From contig JAHDVF020001374.1 in NCBI GenBank assembly GCA_022606425.2, forward strand, positions 1-64,000: a stretch of DNA of 64,000 nt. The letters run 5' to 3'. Source of the DNA: Lepidostoma basale. Lineage: Eukaryota; Arthropoda; Insecta; Trichoptera; Lepidostomatidae. The translations under genes were made by a program, and so were the position numbers. Below are positions 9,905 to 18,829 of the stretch, piece by piece. The notes under the pieces are model-generated. The model was not told the origin of the DNA and ran no database searches. It worked only from the letters and a program-made list of their open reading frames with translations. The stretch's first letter is position 1. Every line of letters starts with the position of its first letter.

Positions 9905-10053
9905 AATTGAATATATAATAATTAGTCGCGACAGCTGTTTCGCTAACGGATGTTAGCATCGTCAGGTCTTACAATTAACTGATTGATTGTAAGACCTGAC
10001 AATGCTGACATCGGTTAGCGAAACAGCTGTCGCGACTAATAATATTCAATTAT
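9905..10053. repeat. HH3 palindrome: inverted pair of hammerhead-like motifs
   Basis: Two ~66-bp arms flank a ~16-bp centre. On the minus strand the left arm has CTGACGA (9965-9959), stem II GCTAAC/GTTAGC, GAA (9941-9939), palindromic ACAGCTGT (9938-9931) and C at 9930. All fixed core bases are canonical, since position 7 is free. The right arm has CTGACAA (9996-10002), stem II GCTGAC/GTTAGC, GAA (10020-10022), ACAGCTGT (10023-10030) and C10031. One extra T separates A9 from stem II in both. Stem I pairing is poor. Confidence 0.65.
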
Positions 10054-10099
10054 GATATACATAGCAATTCTTTTTATATAAACATTTAATAATGTTGAA

Positions 10100-10495
10100 A
10101 TATCAAAGTGTTTCCGCCAAAAATGGATTGTGCCCTGTTTTCTAGAAGTTTTAATATGTGTTATGGAAATGACACGGAAATTTGATATTTAATAATCCCT
10201 TAGCAAGGCGAAACATATCACCTCCAAAAAATATAATCAAAATTATAGAAATGGTGTAAAGCATATACTCGTATTGTAGTTTTTATCAGTACTTAAAAAT
10301 GTATTTATTGATTCTTGAACTCCATAATTAATAATTAATTCGAATGAGAACGTCCGTTTTCTTGAAGTTTTATTATATTTTATGTGAATGACATATTTCA
10401 CCTGTCTAAGAAAACATCTGATAATGCTTTAGACATGCGAAATATGTCATTCACATAAAACATTATAAAACTTCTGGAAAAACAGACGTTTAAAC
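10100..10495. repeat. HH2 repeats (two partial copies)
   Basis: Plus-strand HH2 landmarks occur at 10200-10230 (AGCAAGGCGAAACATATCA). An inverted pair lies around 10370-10490, with CTGATAA at 10418-10424 and GCGAAATATGTCATTC following. The arms end in the GACGTTT motif typical of the family. Confidence 0.55.
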
Positions 10496-10855
10496 TAACT
10501 AACTAACTAGCATGCTGTTACCCCGGAGGGGTAGACAGAGAGGATGGATCGCGACATTGTGGTTATCCTGATATAACTCTCGCGCCTCTTCTACCTTCAC
10601 ACATCGTGACATGCACGCACGCTCTTCCTACTTCGAACATGGCTGCATTTCAGTAATAGATTAATTAGGTCATGCAATGTCTTCCTTGACCTTCCTCGAC
10701 TTCTTTCTCCATTCACACTACTGGTATATTTTTATTTATTTATCTTTTTAACCATTCTTCCCTCATCCATTAGTTTCATATGTCCAAATCATATTTGTGA
10801 CCCTTTCTAAATTTTATTTATCACGTATTCATCCGCCTTACATTCTTTTCTTTTT
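10496..10855 (-). pseudogene. YPFGE-type LINE 3' fragment (divergent subfamily)
   Basis: Starts on the plus strand with ACTAACTAACTAGC, the tail read in reverse, then CCCCGGAGGGGTAGACAG, the terminal hairpin. Landmarks follow for the CMNVE, GRPRKT and SLRWFGHM regions. It is interrupted by stops. It abuts an HH2 arm at 10495. Confidence 0.7.
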
Positions 10856-11635
10856 CATTGTTTTTCTGCACAGCAGTTAAATAATAAATATCATCAAAAC
10901 ATGATGATAATATATTTTAGAAAAAACATACATTTGAAAAGATATAATTTATATAGAAATTAATAAATGATTAATTTTCATTTGATTGGGAATGGAAACT
11001 TGGGAGATTAAATATAGACAAAGTACAATGTACGAAATATGTCGTGTATATATTTTTATTATTATAAAGTGGTTTAAACAATGTTTTTTTAATTCCCAAA
11101 GTAAATTTTAAAATTATTTAAAATACTCATTTGAAACGAAATGAGCACAATCGAACCAACTCCACAACGAAGGCCAACCATCAGCTAATGGAAAGGCACA
11201 TATTATTTCCATACGGATCTTACGTAGGCCTGGAATAGGATCTTTAAAATATTCATAATGTTCAACCACTCTTCATGTGTTGTGTCTAAATATAGGTTCG
11301 TACTTTGAAAACCATTATTCTGGGAGTCGTGTACCGAGTGTCTTGAAGCGAATTATCCACACACGAGTGAACCCCGCATTATGCTTGAGCAGTGATTGAC
11401 TTCCCGAACAGTGGTAAATCACCAGATAGCTTCAGAGTCAGTTAATATGGTGTGAGGTTAAAAAATGATATTTTCTTGTTAAATTGCACGCGATAAAAAA
11501 TAAATTTTAAACTATTTGCAATTAACCCAAGAGTGGTTCATTAAGTTAAGTTCAGTATTCATAAAAATTATATTACAAATTCTGGAAAGAGACTGCGTCA
11601 CTGACGTCTACAGATTTGGGTTCCTTCTGATATGT
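10856..11635. other. No recognisable feature
   Basis: Flank of the Jockey insertion. AT-rich to about 11140, then a more balanced stretch to 11450. The plus frame 11516-11749 overlaps the 3' region of the Jockey element and has no protein signature. Confidence 0.5.
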
Positions 11636-11647
11636 ATGACTTATTGG
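11636..11647. repeat. Target-site duplication of the Jockey element (3' side)
   Basis: ATGACTTATTGG here is repeated exactly at 16650-16661. The two copies bracket a 5,002-bp insert. Confidence 0.9.
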
Positions 11648-11750
11648 ACTTGGACTTGGATCTTCTGGCTTACAGAGGTTCAGCTCATGTGGCTATTCCT
11701 CTTACGTCTGATGGGAACATTGTTGGAAGGTGATTTGGTGGGTTGTTAGT

Positions 11751-14501
11751 TTATTCGGGGGCATGATTTGTGTGGCCCGGAGTGTTCCTCTGAAGGAGAA
11801 TCGATTTTGGGCGCTTGTGGCGGCTGGAAGTGTTTGGGTCGTAATTAGAGAGGTCTTTTATTGTGGGGTTGGGATGTGAAGGGAGTCCTTTGTAAAAACG
11901 TTCGGCAAGTTTCAGAATGAATTCATCTATCATCGGGATTCCCGATTCTAGGTGCAGTTGTGTAATCCTGGTCCATAAAGGCGCACCAAGCGATAAACGG
12001 ATAGCCTTATTTTGCAGGATTTGGAGTTTTTGTATGTGACTCGAAGCTGCATAGCCCCAGATTGGGGCTGCATAAGTGAAGATCGGCCTTATAACCGTTT
12101 TGTATATCAGGAGTTTATTGTCGATGCTTAGTTTACTGTTTCTAGCTAACATTGGGTAGAGGGCTGAGATTGCTTTTGACGCGGCTTTGACTTTATTTGT
12201 AATGTGTGGCCTCCATGTCAGCTTAGAATCCAAGGTAACCCCAAGGTATTTGATTGTTTTGGTCCAAGGAACGTCTTGGCCGAACATTTTTATGTTGGGA
12301 ATGTTTGGAGGAATGTGTCTTTTACTGAAAAGGGTCGCTGCGCTTTTACTCGGATTGATGGTAATGCGCCAGTTTCTGCACCACACCTCTAGCACATCGG
12401 CCTGTTTTTGCACCCTGCGGGTCGCGAGAAGCGGCCTTTTAGCACTGGAGATGATGCCCGTATCGTCAGCGAATTGGGCAATGTGGGTGTTCTGATCTCG
12501 GGGAAGAGGGATATCACTGCAGTAGATGTTGAACAGAGTAGGAGCCATTACTGAACCTTGGGGAACTCCTGCTCTGATAGGGCGTACAAGGGATTTGGCC
12601 TTGTTGATTTTGACGCTGAAAAGGCGATCGGACAGAAAGCTGGCTATGAGTTGAATCATAGGCAGTGGGATGTTTGCTTTTCCCATTTTGTATAACAGGC
12701 CGGTGTGCCAGACGCGGTCGAATGCTTTACTGACATCTAGGGAAAAGAAAGTGGTGAATTTGCGCGTGTTAAAGTTTGTGGCAATAAGTTCAACTACACG
12801 AAGTAGCTGATGTTGTGTGGAGTGTTGGGCACGGAAACCGTGTTGAAAATCTGGAATGGTACTCTGTTCGTGAAGTGTTGTTTTGAGTCTTGATTGTATG
12901 AGTTTTTCCAACAATTTACCAGTGCAAGGAAGAAGACTAATTGGTCTATGATTTGAAGGAGCTGTTGGGTCCTTGCCTGGCTTGGGAAGAAGGATAACGT
13001 CTGCGATTTTGTAGGGTTTCGGGAAGTATCGGAGTCTAAGGGATGCGTTGAAGATCGCTGTCAGGGCACAGATGCCTTTGAGAGGGAGAGATTTGAGAAT
13101 TTTGTTAGATATTGAGTCAGGACCTGGTGATTTGCGGGTATTAAGATATTTTATTTGTTGTTTCACCTCTCTAGGTGAGGTGAATGGGATCGGTGGGGAT
13201 GAAGGAGTTTTGGCTAAGAGTTGTGAAACGTGAGATTCGATCGAGGCCACGAATAATGGATTGTCATGTTCGTTATTGGTCGTGAATTGATCTTCTAGGC
13301 TCGATGCAAATGTTTCTGCCCTGTCGGCGTCGGAGTACACTAATCCATTTGGACCTTGTAACGGTGTGATTCTTGAGTGGGGTTTGCGAAGATTTTTGGA
13401 TAATTTCCAGAAGGCTGTCTTGTCGTCATCGTTTAATGACTCTAGATAATCCATCCAGCGGTCATTGCGTAAGTCGGTGATGGCTTTTTTGACGTCAATG
13501 TTTAGTTTGTTGAGAAGTGTTTTATCCTGAGGTTGTCGATATTTTTGCCATCTTTTTCTAATGGTATTTTTGTGGCGTATTATCTGTTGGATATCGGCAG
13601 GTAGATTTGGTCTGTATATGTCGTTGTCTACAACTGTGGTTGCATTTTTTAGAGCAGTCTGTAGGATAAATGTCATTTCATTCGTGACCTGATCGAGAGA
13701 TTCTGGGTCTGGAATTTTTGTTGGGATTTTGATCATTTCGTGGATGATTTCGGGAAGAGAATACCAATTAATTTTATTTCTGGTGGGGAAATGGGGGTCA
13801 CGGTGGAATGGTTCATCAGAGATGTAGATAAGTATAGGGATATGATCAGAGGATAGTTCGTCTACTACCTGTAGGGTGAGAGGGAGGGTAAAGTTTTTAG
13901 TCATGACAATATCGATGACGTCCGGGGAATGTTTTGGATTTTTATTGAAAATTGTCGGAGTATCGGGAGCTGTGATGAATATGTCTGGTCGATTTTGGAA
14001 ATAGTCGAAAAGATCTTTGCCTTTCTTATTATCTTTGAAACTGTGCCAGGCGCCATGTTTGGAATTTAGGTCTCCAGCTAAGACTGTGGGAATGTTTTCG
14101 AAGAAAATATCGTCCAGTTCTATTGGAGTGAATCGTCTACGAGGTGGAGAGTAGGCGGAAATGAATTTAAGGGGACCAGAATTTTTTGTTTGTATCACTA
14201 TAGCAGTGGTTTCAATATTTATGTTAGAAGGTGTTGTTGAGGAGCAATGCTGGAGGGATTTTTTTATTAGGATTGCTGTACCACCTCCTTTGTTATCAAG
14301 GCGGTCGGTTCGGTAGGTGAGGTAATTAGGGATAGAGTAGCGAAGGCTAGGTTTAAGCCACGTTTCTGTGACAAGAAGAATGTCAAGGTTGTAGGTCGAG
14401 AGGAAGTGTTCTACCTCCAGGCGGTGTGATCGCAGGGTACCACCCGCGTTCCAAAATGCCACTTGGAGGTTGGTTGGTAGGGTAGGTGTAGGGTTAGACA
14501 T
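11751..14501 (-). CDS. Jockey-type ORF2: apurinic-like endonuclease and reverse transcriptase
   Basis: 916 aa; nicks target DNA and primes reverse transcription of the element RNA there. N-terminal endonuclease (about 12-225) shows WNAGG with N18, TETW with E46, SAYSPP (115-120), GDLNSKH with D144 and N146, DVID (194-197) and SSDH with D219/H220. All expected catalytic positions are present. Reverse transcriptase (about 485-760) has FFSLDVSKAFD with D589, AGVPQGSV (643-651), QFADD with D679 and D680, and KYLGV (751-755). No RNase H domain follows. The start ATG lies inside the end of ORF1 (AATGTCTAA), so translation probably depends on reinitiation or coupling after ORF1. The length is ordinary for Jockey-clade ORF2. 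No stop, frameshift or missing residue was seen. Confidence 0.93.
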   Translation of the reverse strand: MSNPTPTLPTNLQVAFWNAGGTLRSHRLEVEHFLSTYNLDILLVTETWLKPSLRYSIPNYLTYRTDRLDNKGGGTAILIKKSLQHCSSTTPSNINIETTAIVIQTKNSGPLKFISAYSPPRRRFTPIELDDIFFENIPTVLAGDLNSKHGAWHSFKDNKKGKDLFDYFQNRPDIFITAPDTPTIFNKNPKHSPDVIDIVMTKNFTLPLTLQVVDELSSDHIPILIYISDEPFHRDPHFPTRNKINWYSLPEIIHEMIKIPTKIPDPESLDQVTNEMTFILQTALKNATTVVDNDIYRPNLPADIQQIIRHKNTIRKRWQKYRQPQDKTLLNKLNIDVKKAITDLRNDRWMDYLESLNDDDKTAFWKLSKNLRKPHSRITPLQGPNGLVYSDADRAETFASSLEDQFTTNNEHDNPLFVASIESHVSQLLAKTPSSPPIPFTSPREVKQQIKYLNTRKSPGPDSISNKILKSLPLKGICALTAIFNASLRLRYFPKPYKIADVILLPKPGKDPTAPSNHRPISLLPCTGKLLEKLIQSRLKTTLHEQSTIPDFQHGFRAQHSTQHQLLRVVELIATNFNTRKFTTFFSLDVSKAFDRVWHTGLLYKMGKANIPLPMIQLIASFLSDRLFSVKINKAKSLVRPIRAGVPQGSVMAPTLFNIYCSDIPLPRDQNTHIAQFADDTGIISSAKRPLLATRRVQKQADVLEVWCRNWRITINPSKSAATLFSKRHIPPNIPNIKMFGQDVPWTKTIKYLGVTLDSKLTWRPHITNKVKAASKAISALYPMLARNSKLSIDNKLLIYKTVIRPIFTYAAPIWGYAASSHIQKLQILQNKAIRLSLGAPLWTRITQLHLESGIPMIDEFILKLAERFYKGLPSHPNPTIKDLSNYDPNTSSRHKRPKSILLQRNTPGHTNHAPE

Positions 14502-16203
14502 TAGATGGGTTGATGGCGTTGAAGGTGACAGTCTTTCTTAGCTCATTAACCAAGCTTGAAAAACCTTGGATTAGTGCATGGAAAGGATCAATTTGTGGAG
14601 GGAAAATTTGTGGAATCGATGTTTGTGTGGGGGGGCTAGTTGATGCGGCCATCTTGGCATATGAAGGCGCTGGCCATTGTGTGTTCACGAAGGCAGGGGT
14701 ACTTATTATTTTAGATGGTGATGGCTGAGGGTTTGTTTGTCCGCAAGGCTGGGTTCTTTTCGGGTGCTTTGGACACCCACTGAAGTTGGCTGGGTGTGAC
14801 CCTGCGCATAGGGCGCATTTGGCCGGAGTATTGCGAGATTTTGTGCAGGTGGAGGTGTGGTGCTTCTGTCCGCACTTCACGCACCTCGGATCAGCATGGC
14901 AGCCCGAAGTTGCGTGACCGAACTGTTGACAGTTGAAGCACTGGCTGGATTTTGTTTTAGAGTGGGGTGACTCCACCCGCACCCTAAATTTGTCGACCTC
15001 TTTGAGGTCGGAAAATATTTTTTTGCCTTGATCCGATCGCTCCAGGTCGACCATCATCATGGCGATGGGTCGCCTTTCGGGACCGGCTTTCATTCTCTGG
15101 ACTTTAAGAATGGGAAACCCTAGTTCCTTAAGCTGGTTGTGGAATTGGGTCGTGGAGACCCATTCGGGAACATCTCGAATGACAGCTTTTAGTGGCTTAT
15201 CGCCATTCAATCTAAAGGAATGGAATTTTTCACCTCGCTCAATCAGGAGTTTGGTGGCCATTGTGTGGGCGAGGGCGGATTTGGGAGTTATATTAATACA
15301 GTCCTTTGTGTTTTTGGCGACGAAGTTAACACCATTTTCGATCAGGGCTGCGTTGATGGAGGGCCAGTTGATGTTGGCCTTGTAAATTATGATTGGAGGC
15401 ACTCTCGTTATTTTCGAGAGAAAGTCTGATGGGAGAGAAGAGGAAGAGGAAGGGGGAGGAGAGGAAGTGGAGGGGAGAGAAGATGAAGTGGAAGGGAGAG
15501 AAGAGGAAGTGGAAGGGGAAGTGGAAGGGAGAGAAGAGGAAGTGGAAGGGGAAGTGGAAGGGAGAGAAGAGGAAGTGGAAGGGGAAGTGGAAGGAAGAGG
15601 AGAGGGAGTGGGAGATATAATCGTGTGAGAAGAAATTTTGTTTGGCGAAGTGTGGAAGGGGCTTTCAGGTGAAGAATTTTGGTCATGGAAGGCAGATGTT
15701 TTTCGTTTCCGATTGTTTGTTGCTGTTTCCCATTCCATAGAATGATCAGAGGTTGGTGGGGGTGAGCACGATCTTGATTGGACAAGGTGTTTGGTGGGAG
15801 TGGAGATGGTGCTGGTAATTGTGGTAGATAATGAGTTGGTCACAATTTTTTTGGCCGTATCGTTTGCGGAGAAGGAGGCGGAGGGCGCGGGAGTAGTAGA
15901 AGGCGTAATAACTGAATGGTTGTTAATGGAGGGGCCATTGATGGAGACTTGAGATTTCTCATTAACTGAAGAGTGGGATAAAGGGGGTCTTATGTCAGGC
16001 AAGGATGCCAACATTTCTCGGTAGATAGGGTGATTGTACGACACTGAATGTCCCTCCTCGATAACATCCTCCCTCTCGAGAGAGCGAAGGAGAATCTCGC
16101 CGAGGACCTGAACATCGGTATTTTTCATTTTGCGTTTCTCTGTTATTAGTTTTATAAATTTGTTCAGTTCGTCCATGTCAGTTGCGCTAATTTTTTTATG
16201 CAT
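14494..16203 (-). CDS. Jockey-type ORF1: gag-like RNA-binding protein
   Basis: 569 aa. It should bind element RNA and form the ribonucleoprotein with ORF2. Residues ~195-258 are a Ser/Pro/Thr-rich low-complexity block made of an 11-residue repeat (SSSLPSTSPST). Residues ~336-405 look like the domain that precedes CCHC knuckles in insect LINE ORF1 proteins (PLKAVIRDVPEWVS onward). Three zinc knuckles follow: C422-x2-C-x4-H-x4-C435, C441-x2-C-x3-H-x4-C453 and C463-x2-C-x3-H-x6-C477. Met at 16203 is chosen as the first ATG of the open frame. The stop at 14494-14496 overlaps the ORF2 start by 8 nt. No lesion is visible. Confidence 0.9.
   Translation of the reverse strand: MHKKISATDMDELNKFIKLITEKRKMKNTDVQVLGEILLRSLEREDVIEEGHSVSYNHPIYREMLASLPDIRPPLSHSSVNEKSQVSINGPSINNHSVITPSTTPAPSASFSANDTAKKIVTNSLSTTITSTISTPTKHLVQSRSCSPPPTSDHSMEWETATNNRKRKTSAFHDQNSSPESPFHTSPNKISSHTIISPTPSPLPSTSPSTSSSLPSTSPSTSSSLPSTSPSTSSSLPSTSSSLPSTSSPPPSSSSSLPSDFLSKITRVPPIIIYKANINWPSINAALIENGVNFVAKNTKDCINITPKSALAHTMATKLLIERGEKFHSFRLNGDKPLKAVIRDVPEWVSTTQFHNQLKELGFPILKVQRMKAGPERRPIAMMMVDLERSDQGKKIFSDLKEVDKFRVRVESPHSKTKSSQCFNCQQFGHATSGCHADPRCVKCGQKHHTSTCTKSRNTPAKCALCAGSHPANFSGCPKHPKRTQPCGQTNPQPSPSKIISTPAFVNTQWPAPSYAKMAASTSPPTQTSIPQIFPPQIDPFHALIQGFSSLVNELRKTVTFNAINPSNV
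15440..15600 (-). repeat. 33-bp tandem repeat inside Jockey ORF1
   Basis: On the plus strand the unit reads as alternating GAAGTGGAAGG and GGGAGAGAAGAG blocks, about three units plus partials. It is in frame (33 nt = 11 aa), so copy-number change would keep ORF1 open. It encodes the Ser/Pro-rich spacer before the RNA-binding domain. Confidence 0.85.
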
Positions 16204-16649
16204 TTTGAGACACTGGTATACTGCTATGGATATGGAATGTGAGTGATAGCGTATGTGATGAGGTAATGCGAGTGTTTGGATGGTGGAATGGATCAGGCAC
16301 AGAGTAGACTGTTATTTCACTGATTGTCACTTCACTCGCGATGTATGTTTCAAGATGGCGGGCAAGATGGCGACCGAGCGGTCGGCCAAGCAAGTGCCAG
16401 CACAGGAACGAAGTTGTGAAACAAGATGGCGGTGACTTAAAAACTATTGCACAACAGTTTGAGAACACATTTTTGTACGAATTTTAGGCATGGAACGATT
16501 ATTAAAACACAATTTAACACTAACAATACATATTAGAAAAACTTAGGAACAGAATAAACGTAACTGAATACTGGAAGCTCAGTTATATCTGAGAAAACGT
16601 GGAGCGTAACGCAGTGACACTAACGTGATCAATGGCGGACGTGTGAATG
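16204..16649 (-). promoter_or_regulatory. Jockey 5' UTR / internal promoter region with three CGCCATCTTG motifs
   Basis: The 446 nt between the element start and ORF1 should hold the internal pol II promoter. CGCCATCTTG occurs three times on the element strand, at 16351-16360, 16363-16372 and 16422-16431. A further CGCCATT lies near the 5' end at about 16631. GCCATCTTG resembles the YY1/Pho binding core. A 90-residue minus frame (16468-16196) overlaps the ORF1 start but has no known motif and is probably chance. Confidence 0.6.
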
Positions 16650-16661
16650 ATGACTTATTGG
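16650..16661. repeat. Target-site duplication of the Jockey element (5' side)
   Basis: ATGACTTATTGG, identical to 11636-11647. The bases outside the duplication differ on the two sides, as expected for a simple insertion. Confidence 0.9.
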
Positions 16662-16754
16662 TTTCATGTTATTGTTTCATGTTTGTTTTATCTTTGTAAC
16701 ACCGTTTTGTGTCCAAATGAGTCGCCTAAATGTTTTTCGTTTGTTATGTCTCAT

Positions 16755-17192
16755 TTGTGTATTCTTCTTCAGCTTATCGCCGTCCACTCTTGGGCAAAAA
16801 GCCTCCTCCATGTTCCTTATTTTCGATCTCTCCTGCGCAGTTTGCATCCATAGCACCCCAGCGTATCGTTCCTCATCCCTCCACCTCATTTGAGGTCTTC
16901 CTACTCTTCTTCTCGTGTCTCTCGGTCTCCAATTCAGCAGTATTTTGGTCCGTCTTTTGTCTGCAGTTCATTTTAAAGTCGTCACCCGGTGAATCACGTC
17001 TGTGACTCTTGTGTTATCCTTCAACGTTTCGTTCCTGACTCTATCTCTAAGGAACAGGCCTAGCATGGCTCTCTCCATCGCTCGCTGCATGACTCTCAGT
17101 TTCTCTGCACTGTGCTTTGTCAGAGTGGCAGTTTTAAGACTATATGTACTTACTGGCAGAACACAAGCTTCATATACTTTCCTCTTCAAGTT
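16755..17192 (-). pseudogene. GAA-LINE 3' fragment
   Basis: Minus frames give VYEACVLPVSTYSLKTATLT, RVMQRAMERAMLGLFLRDRV and TRVTDVIHRVTTLK. After a frameshift come RRVGRPQMRWRDE-like sequence and WMQTAQERSKIRNMEEAFCP. The end has AAGAAGAAT as the remnant (GAA)n tail at 16768-16775. This is the RTE C-terminal half after the RT core. Confidence 0.75.
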
Positions 17193-17309
17193 GATAAGTG
17201 TGTTTTTTTATTTTTAATATGTATCCCAGATTCCCAAAGGCAGCCCAACTTAGTCCGATTCATTTGTGTATTATGTATAAATAAATAATAAATAAAAAAA
17301 TATCGGTCC

Positions 17310-17435
17310 ATAGATTGCGTAGTACTCTACGATGCATCCACATTTCAAATGCCTCTAGCCTGTTTGTAGTGCTGATTTTGAGGGTCCATGATTCAACTAC
17401 GTACAAGAGTATCGACCAATCATAACATTTTTACC
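17310..17435 (-). pseudogene. RTE-like LINE short fragment
   Basis: Minus strand encodes ESWTLKIS, then NRLEAFEMWMHRRVLR, the conserved post-RT motif also seen at 56820-57164 (NRLEAFEMWLHRRMLR). About 125 bp only. Confidence 0.7.
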
Positions 17436-17890
17436 ATTATTTGCCGAGTTTCGAATTACCTTATATATTTATTTATCATAAGGTCCTCTTGTGAGGTTCT
17501 TCGCATTGCTCGTGACCCCGACAGAGCGCGTGCTCGCTCCAGGGTTAAGAACTAACAAACCATTTAGTTTTATAAAGGCGATTGTAATGTGTCGGCCATT
17601 ATAAAATGTAATTTATTTCTAAATATCGTGTTACAAAAAGTCGTGAATTTCGCAGCCAACACCAAAGAAAAACGATTCTCATATTTTGTTTGTAATAAAT
17701 TAGATAATTATGAGAGGGATTTGAAATCCGAACAGATGAAGATCAATCGCCGCGCTTTTTTTTGTTTTTTCAAGGTCATGTTAAGTGGCCGCCATGCCGT
17801 GACGTCATAGCTGTCGTTGGAGTAAGGTTCTGTTCGAGTAAGAAAAGAGCGGTACTTAAGATAGAATAAATTATCCAAGGGAATATGGTT
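17436..17890. other. No recognisable feature
   Basis: Unassigned. A TGACGTCATAG site near 17800 matches a CREB/ATF-type palindrome, but with no gene nearby its meaning is unclear. Confidence 0.4.
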
Positions 17891-17895
17891 AGCAC

Positions 17896-18070
17896 TCATT
17901 TCACGGTTTTATCAGCCTTAACTTTTCTTATTTGATTCTCCTCGGAGAGTTTTTCTGCGTAGGAAAGAAAATATCTACTCTGATCTTCTTTAAGATTTTC
18001 TTCTTTATTCGCCATAACTTTGTGTCGTGGATGTTTGATATTTCTTTTTATGTATACTGAGTATACAACA
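17896..18070 (-). pseudogene. Penelope-like (HH7) element remnant: start of a putative ORF
   Basis: On the minus strand ATGGCGAATAAAGAAGAAAA at 18015 downward encodes MANKEENLKEDQSRYFLSYA and further residues to a stop at 17896. The upstream ACACAAAGTTATGGCGAA context recurs at 27340, 30255 and 62130, twice with an HH7 hammerhead 80-90 nt upstream. Here the upstream part is truncated after TGTATAC at about 18062. No RT or GIY-YIG motif is in the window, so the Penelope link is inference. Confidence 0.45.
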
Positions 18071-18354
18071 CTCGACATCCAGGAGAAGGGGGTTCCCACC
18101 CCATACCCGAGGCTGTAATAGGGCGCAGCGTCGCCCTTTCGTCAGCCTCGCTCATGCACTTCCTGGGCCTGTTCCCCATCCATCTGGGATTTACATTTAA
18201 TATATATCAATAGCAAGGGGATGCCAGACCGCATTTAATCTAATATATTTTTATTACCCCTTCTATGTCCCGCTCACTTACATGTGTAAACTTACACTAT
18301 ATTTCTTTTAGGTAACATTTAGTGGAGAAACCGTTAAACAAGAAGAAGTAGAAC
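18071..18354. other. No recognisable feature
   Basis: A balanced-GC stretch to ~18190 followed by AT-rich DNA. No repeat partner found in the window. Confidence 0.4.
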
Positions 18355-18815
18355 AATAACAAACCATCACGCCGTTTCCTCGCAGGGGTAGGCTGAGAGA
18401 ATAGACCGCCACACTACTCTATCCTGACACACCTCTCTAGCTTCCTCCACATTTATACAACGAGTCATACACACAAGTCGAATCTTCCGACTTCTTGACC
18501 AAATTAATCAAACCTTTAAAATTTGATTAATTTGGTCATGCCATGTTTCCTTGGACTTCCTCAACTCCGTACTCCATTAACATCGTTAACGTGTACTTTC
18601 TTAACCATTCTTTCTTCATTCATGCCCTCCATATGTCCGAACCAACGCAGTGATCCTTTCCTAATTTCGTTCGTAATACCTTCTTCCGCTCTAGATTTCT
18701 TTCTTATATCAGCATTTGATATTCTGTCGTATATCATTTTATCACACATACGTCTTAGGGACCTCATCTCTTTCGCATTTATTCTGCTCTCATCCTTATT
18801 CTGCCAGTTCCATGC
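18355..18815 (-). pseudogene. YPFGE-type LINE 3' fragment (subfamily B)
   Basis: Plus strand begins ACCATCACGCCGTTTCCTCG, the reverse of the terminal hairpin. Minus-strand frames give MRSLRRMCDKMIYDRISNAD, GSLRWFGHMEGMNEERMVKK and VNDVNGVRS. Subfamily B differs from the young copies by Asp/Lys-rich replacements and the AVWRSILSAYPCEETA-type end region. Decayed. Confidence 0.75.
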
Positions 18816-18829
18816 TTCTTACATGACCT

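Larger units (their letters stand above)
11648..16649 (-). mobile_element. Full-length Jockey-type non-LTR retrotransposon
   Basis: A 5.0-kb minus-strand element bounded by a perfect 12-bp duplication. Order on its own strand: 446-nt 5' UTR beginning CATTCACACGTCC, ORF1 (gag-like, 569 aa), ORF2 (endonuclease plus reverse transcriptase, 916 aa) overlapping ORF1 by 8 nt, and a 103-nt 3' UTR. Both ORFs are open. The end is not poly(A): it closes on AGATCCAAGTCCAAGT, with CCAAGT repeated. ORF2 lacks RNase H, as is usual in the Jockey clade. The intact frames and perfect duplication indicate recent insertion and possible competence. Its GC content is clearly higher than the surroundings. Confidence 0.93.

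Noticed and set aside
15389..15785. Frames encoding EEEVEGRE, GEKRKWKG and LPLPLPLL repeats
   Set aside because: Shadows of the 33-bp repeat in Jockey ORF1 on other frames.
16196..16468. 90-aa frame in the Jockey 5' UTR as a third ORF
   Set aside because: Overlaps the ORF1 start in another frame, has no known domain, and related elements are not known to carry such a gene.
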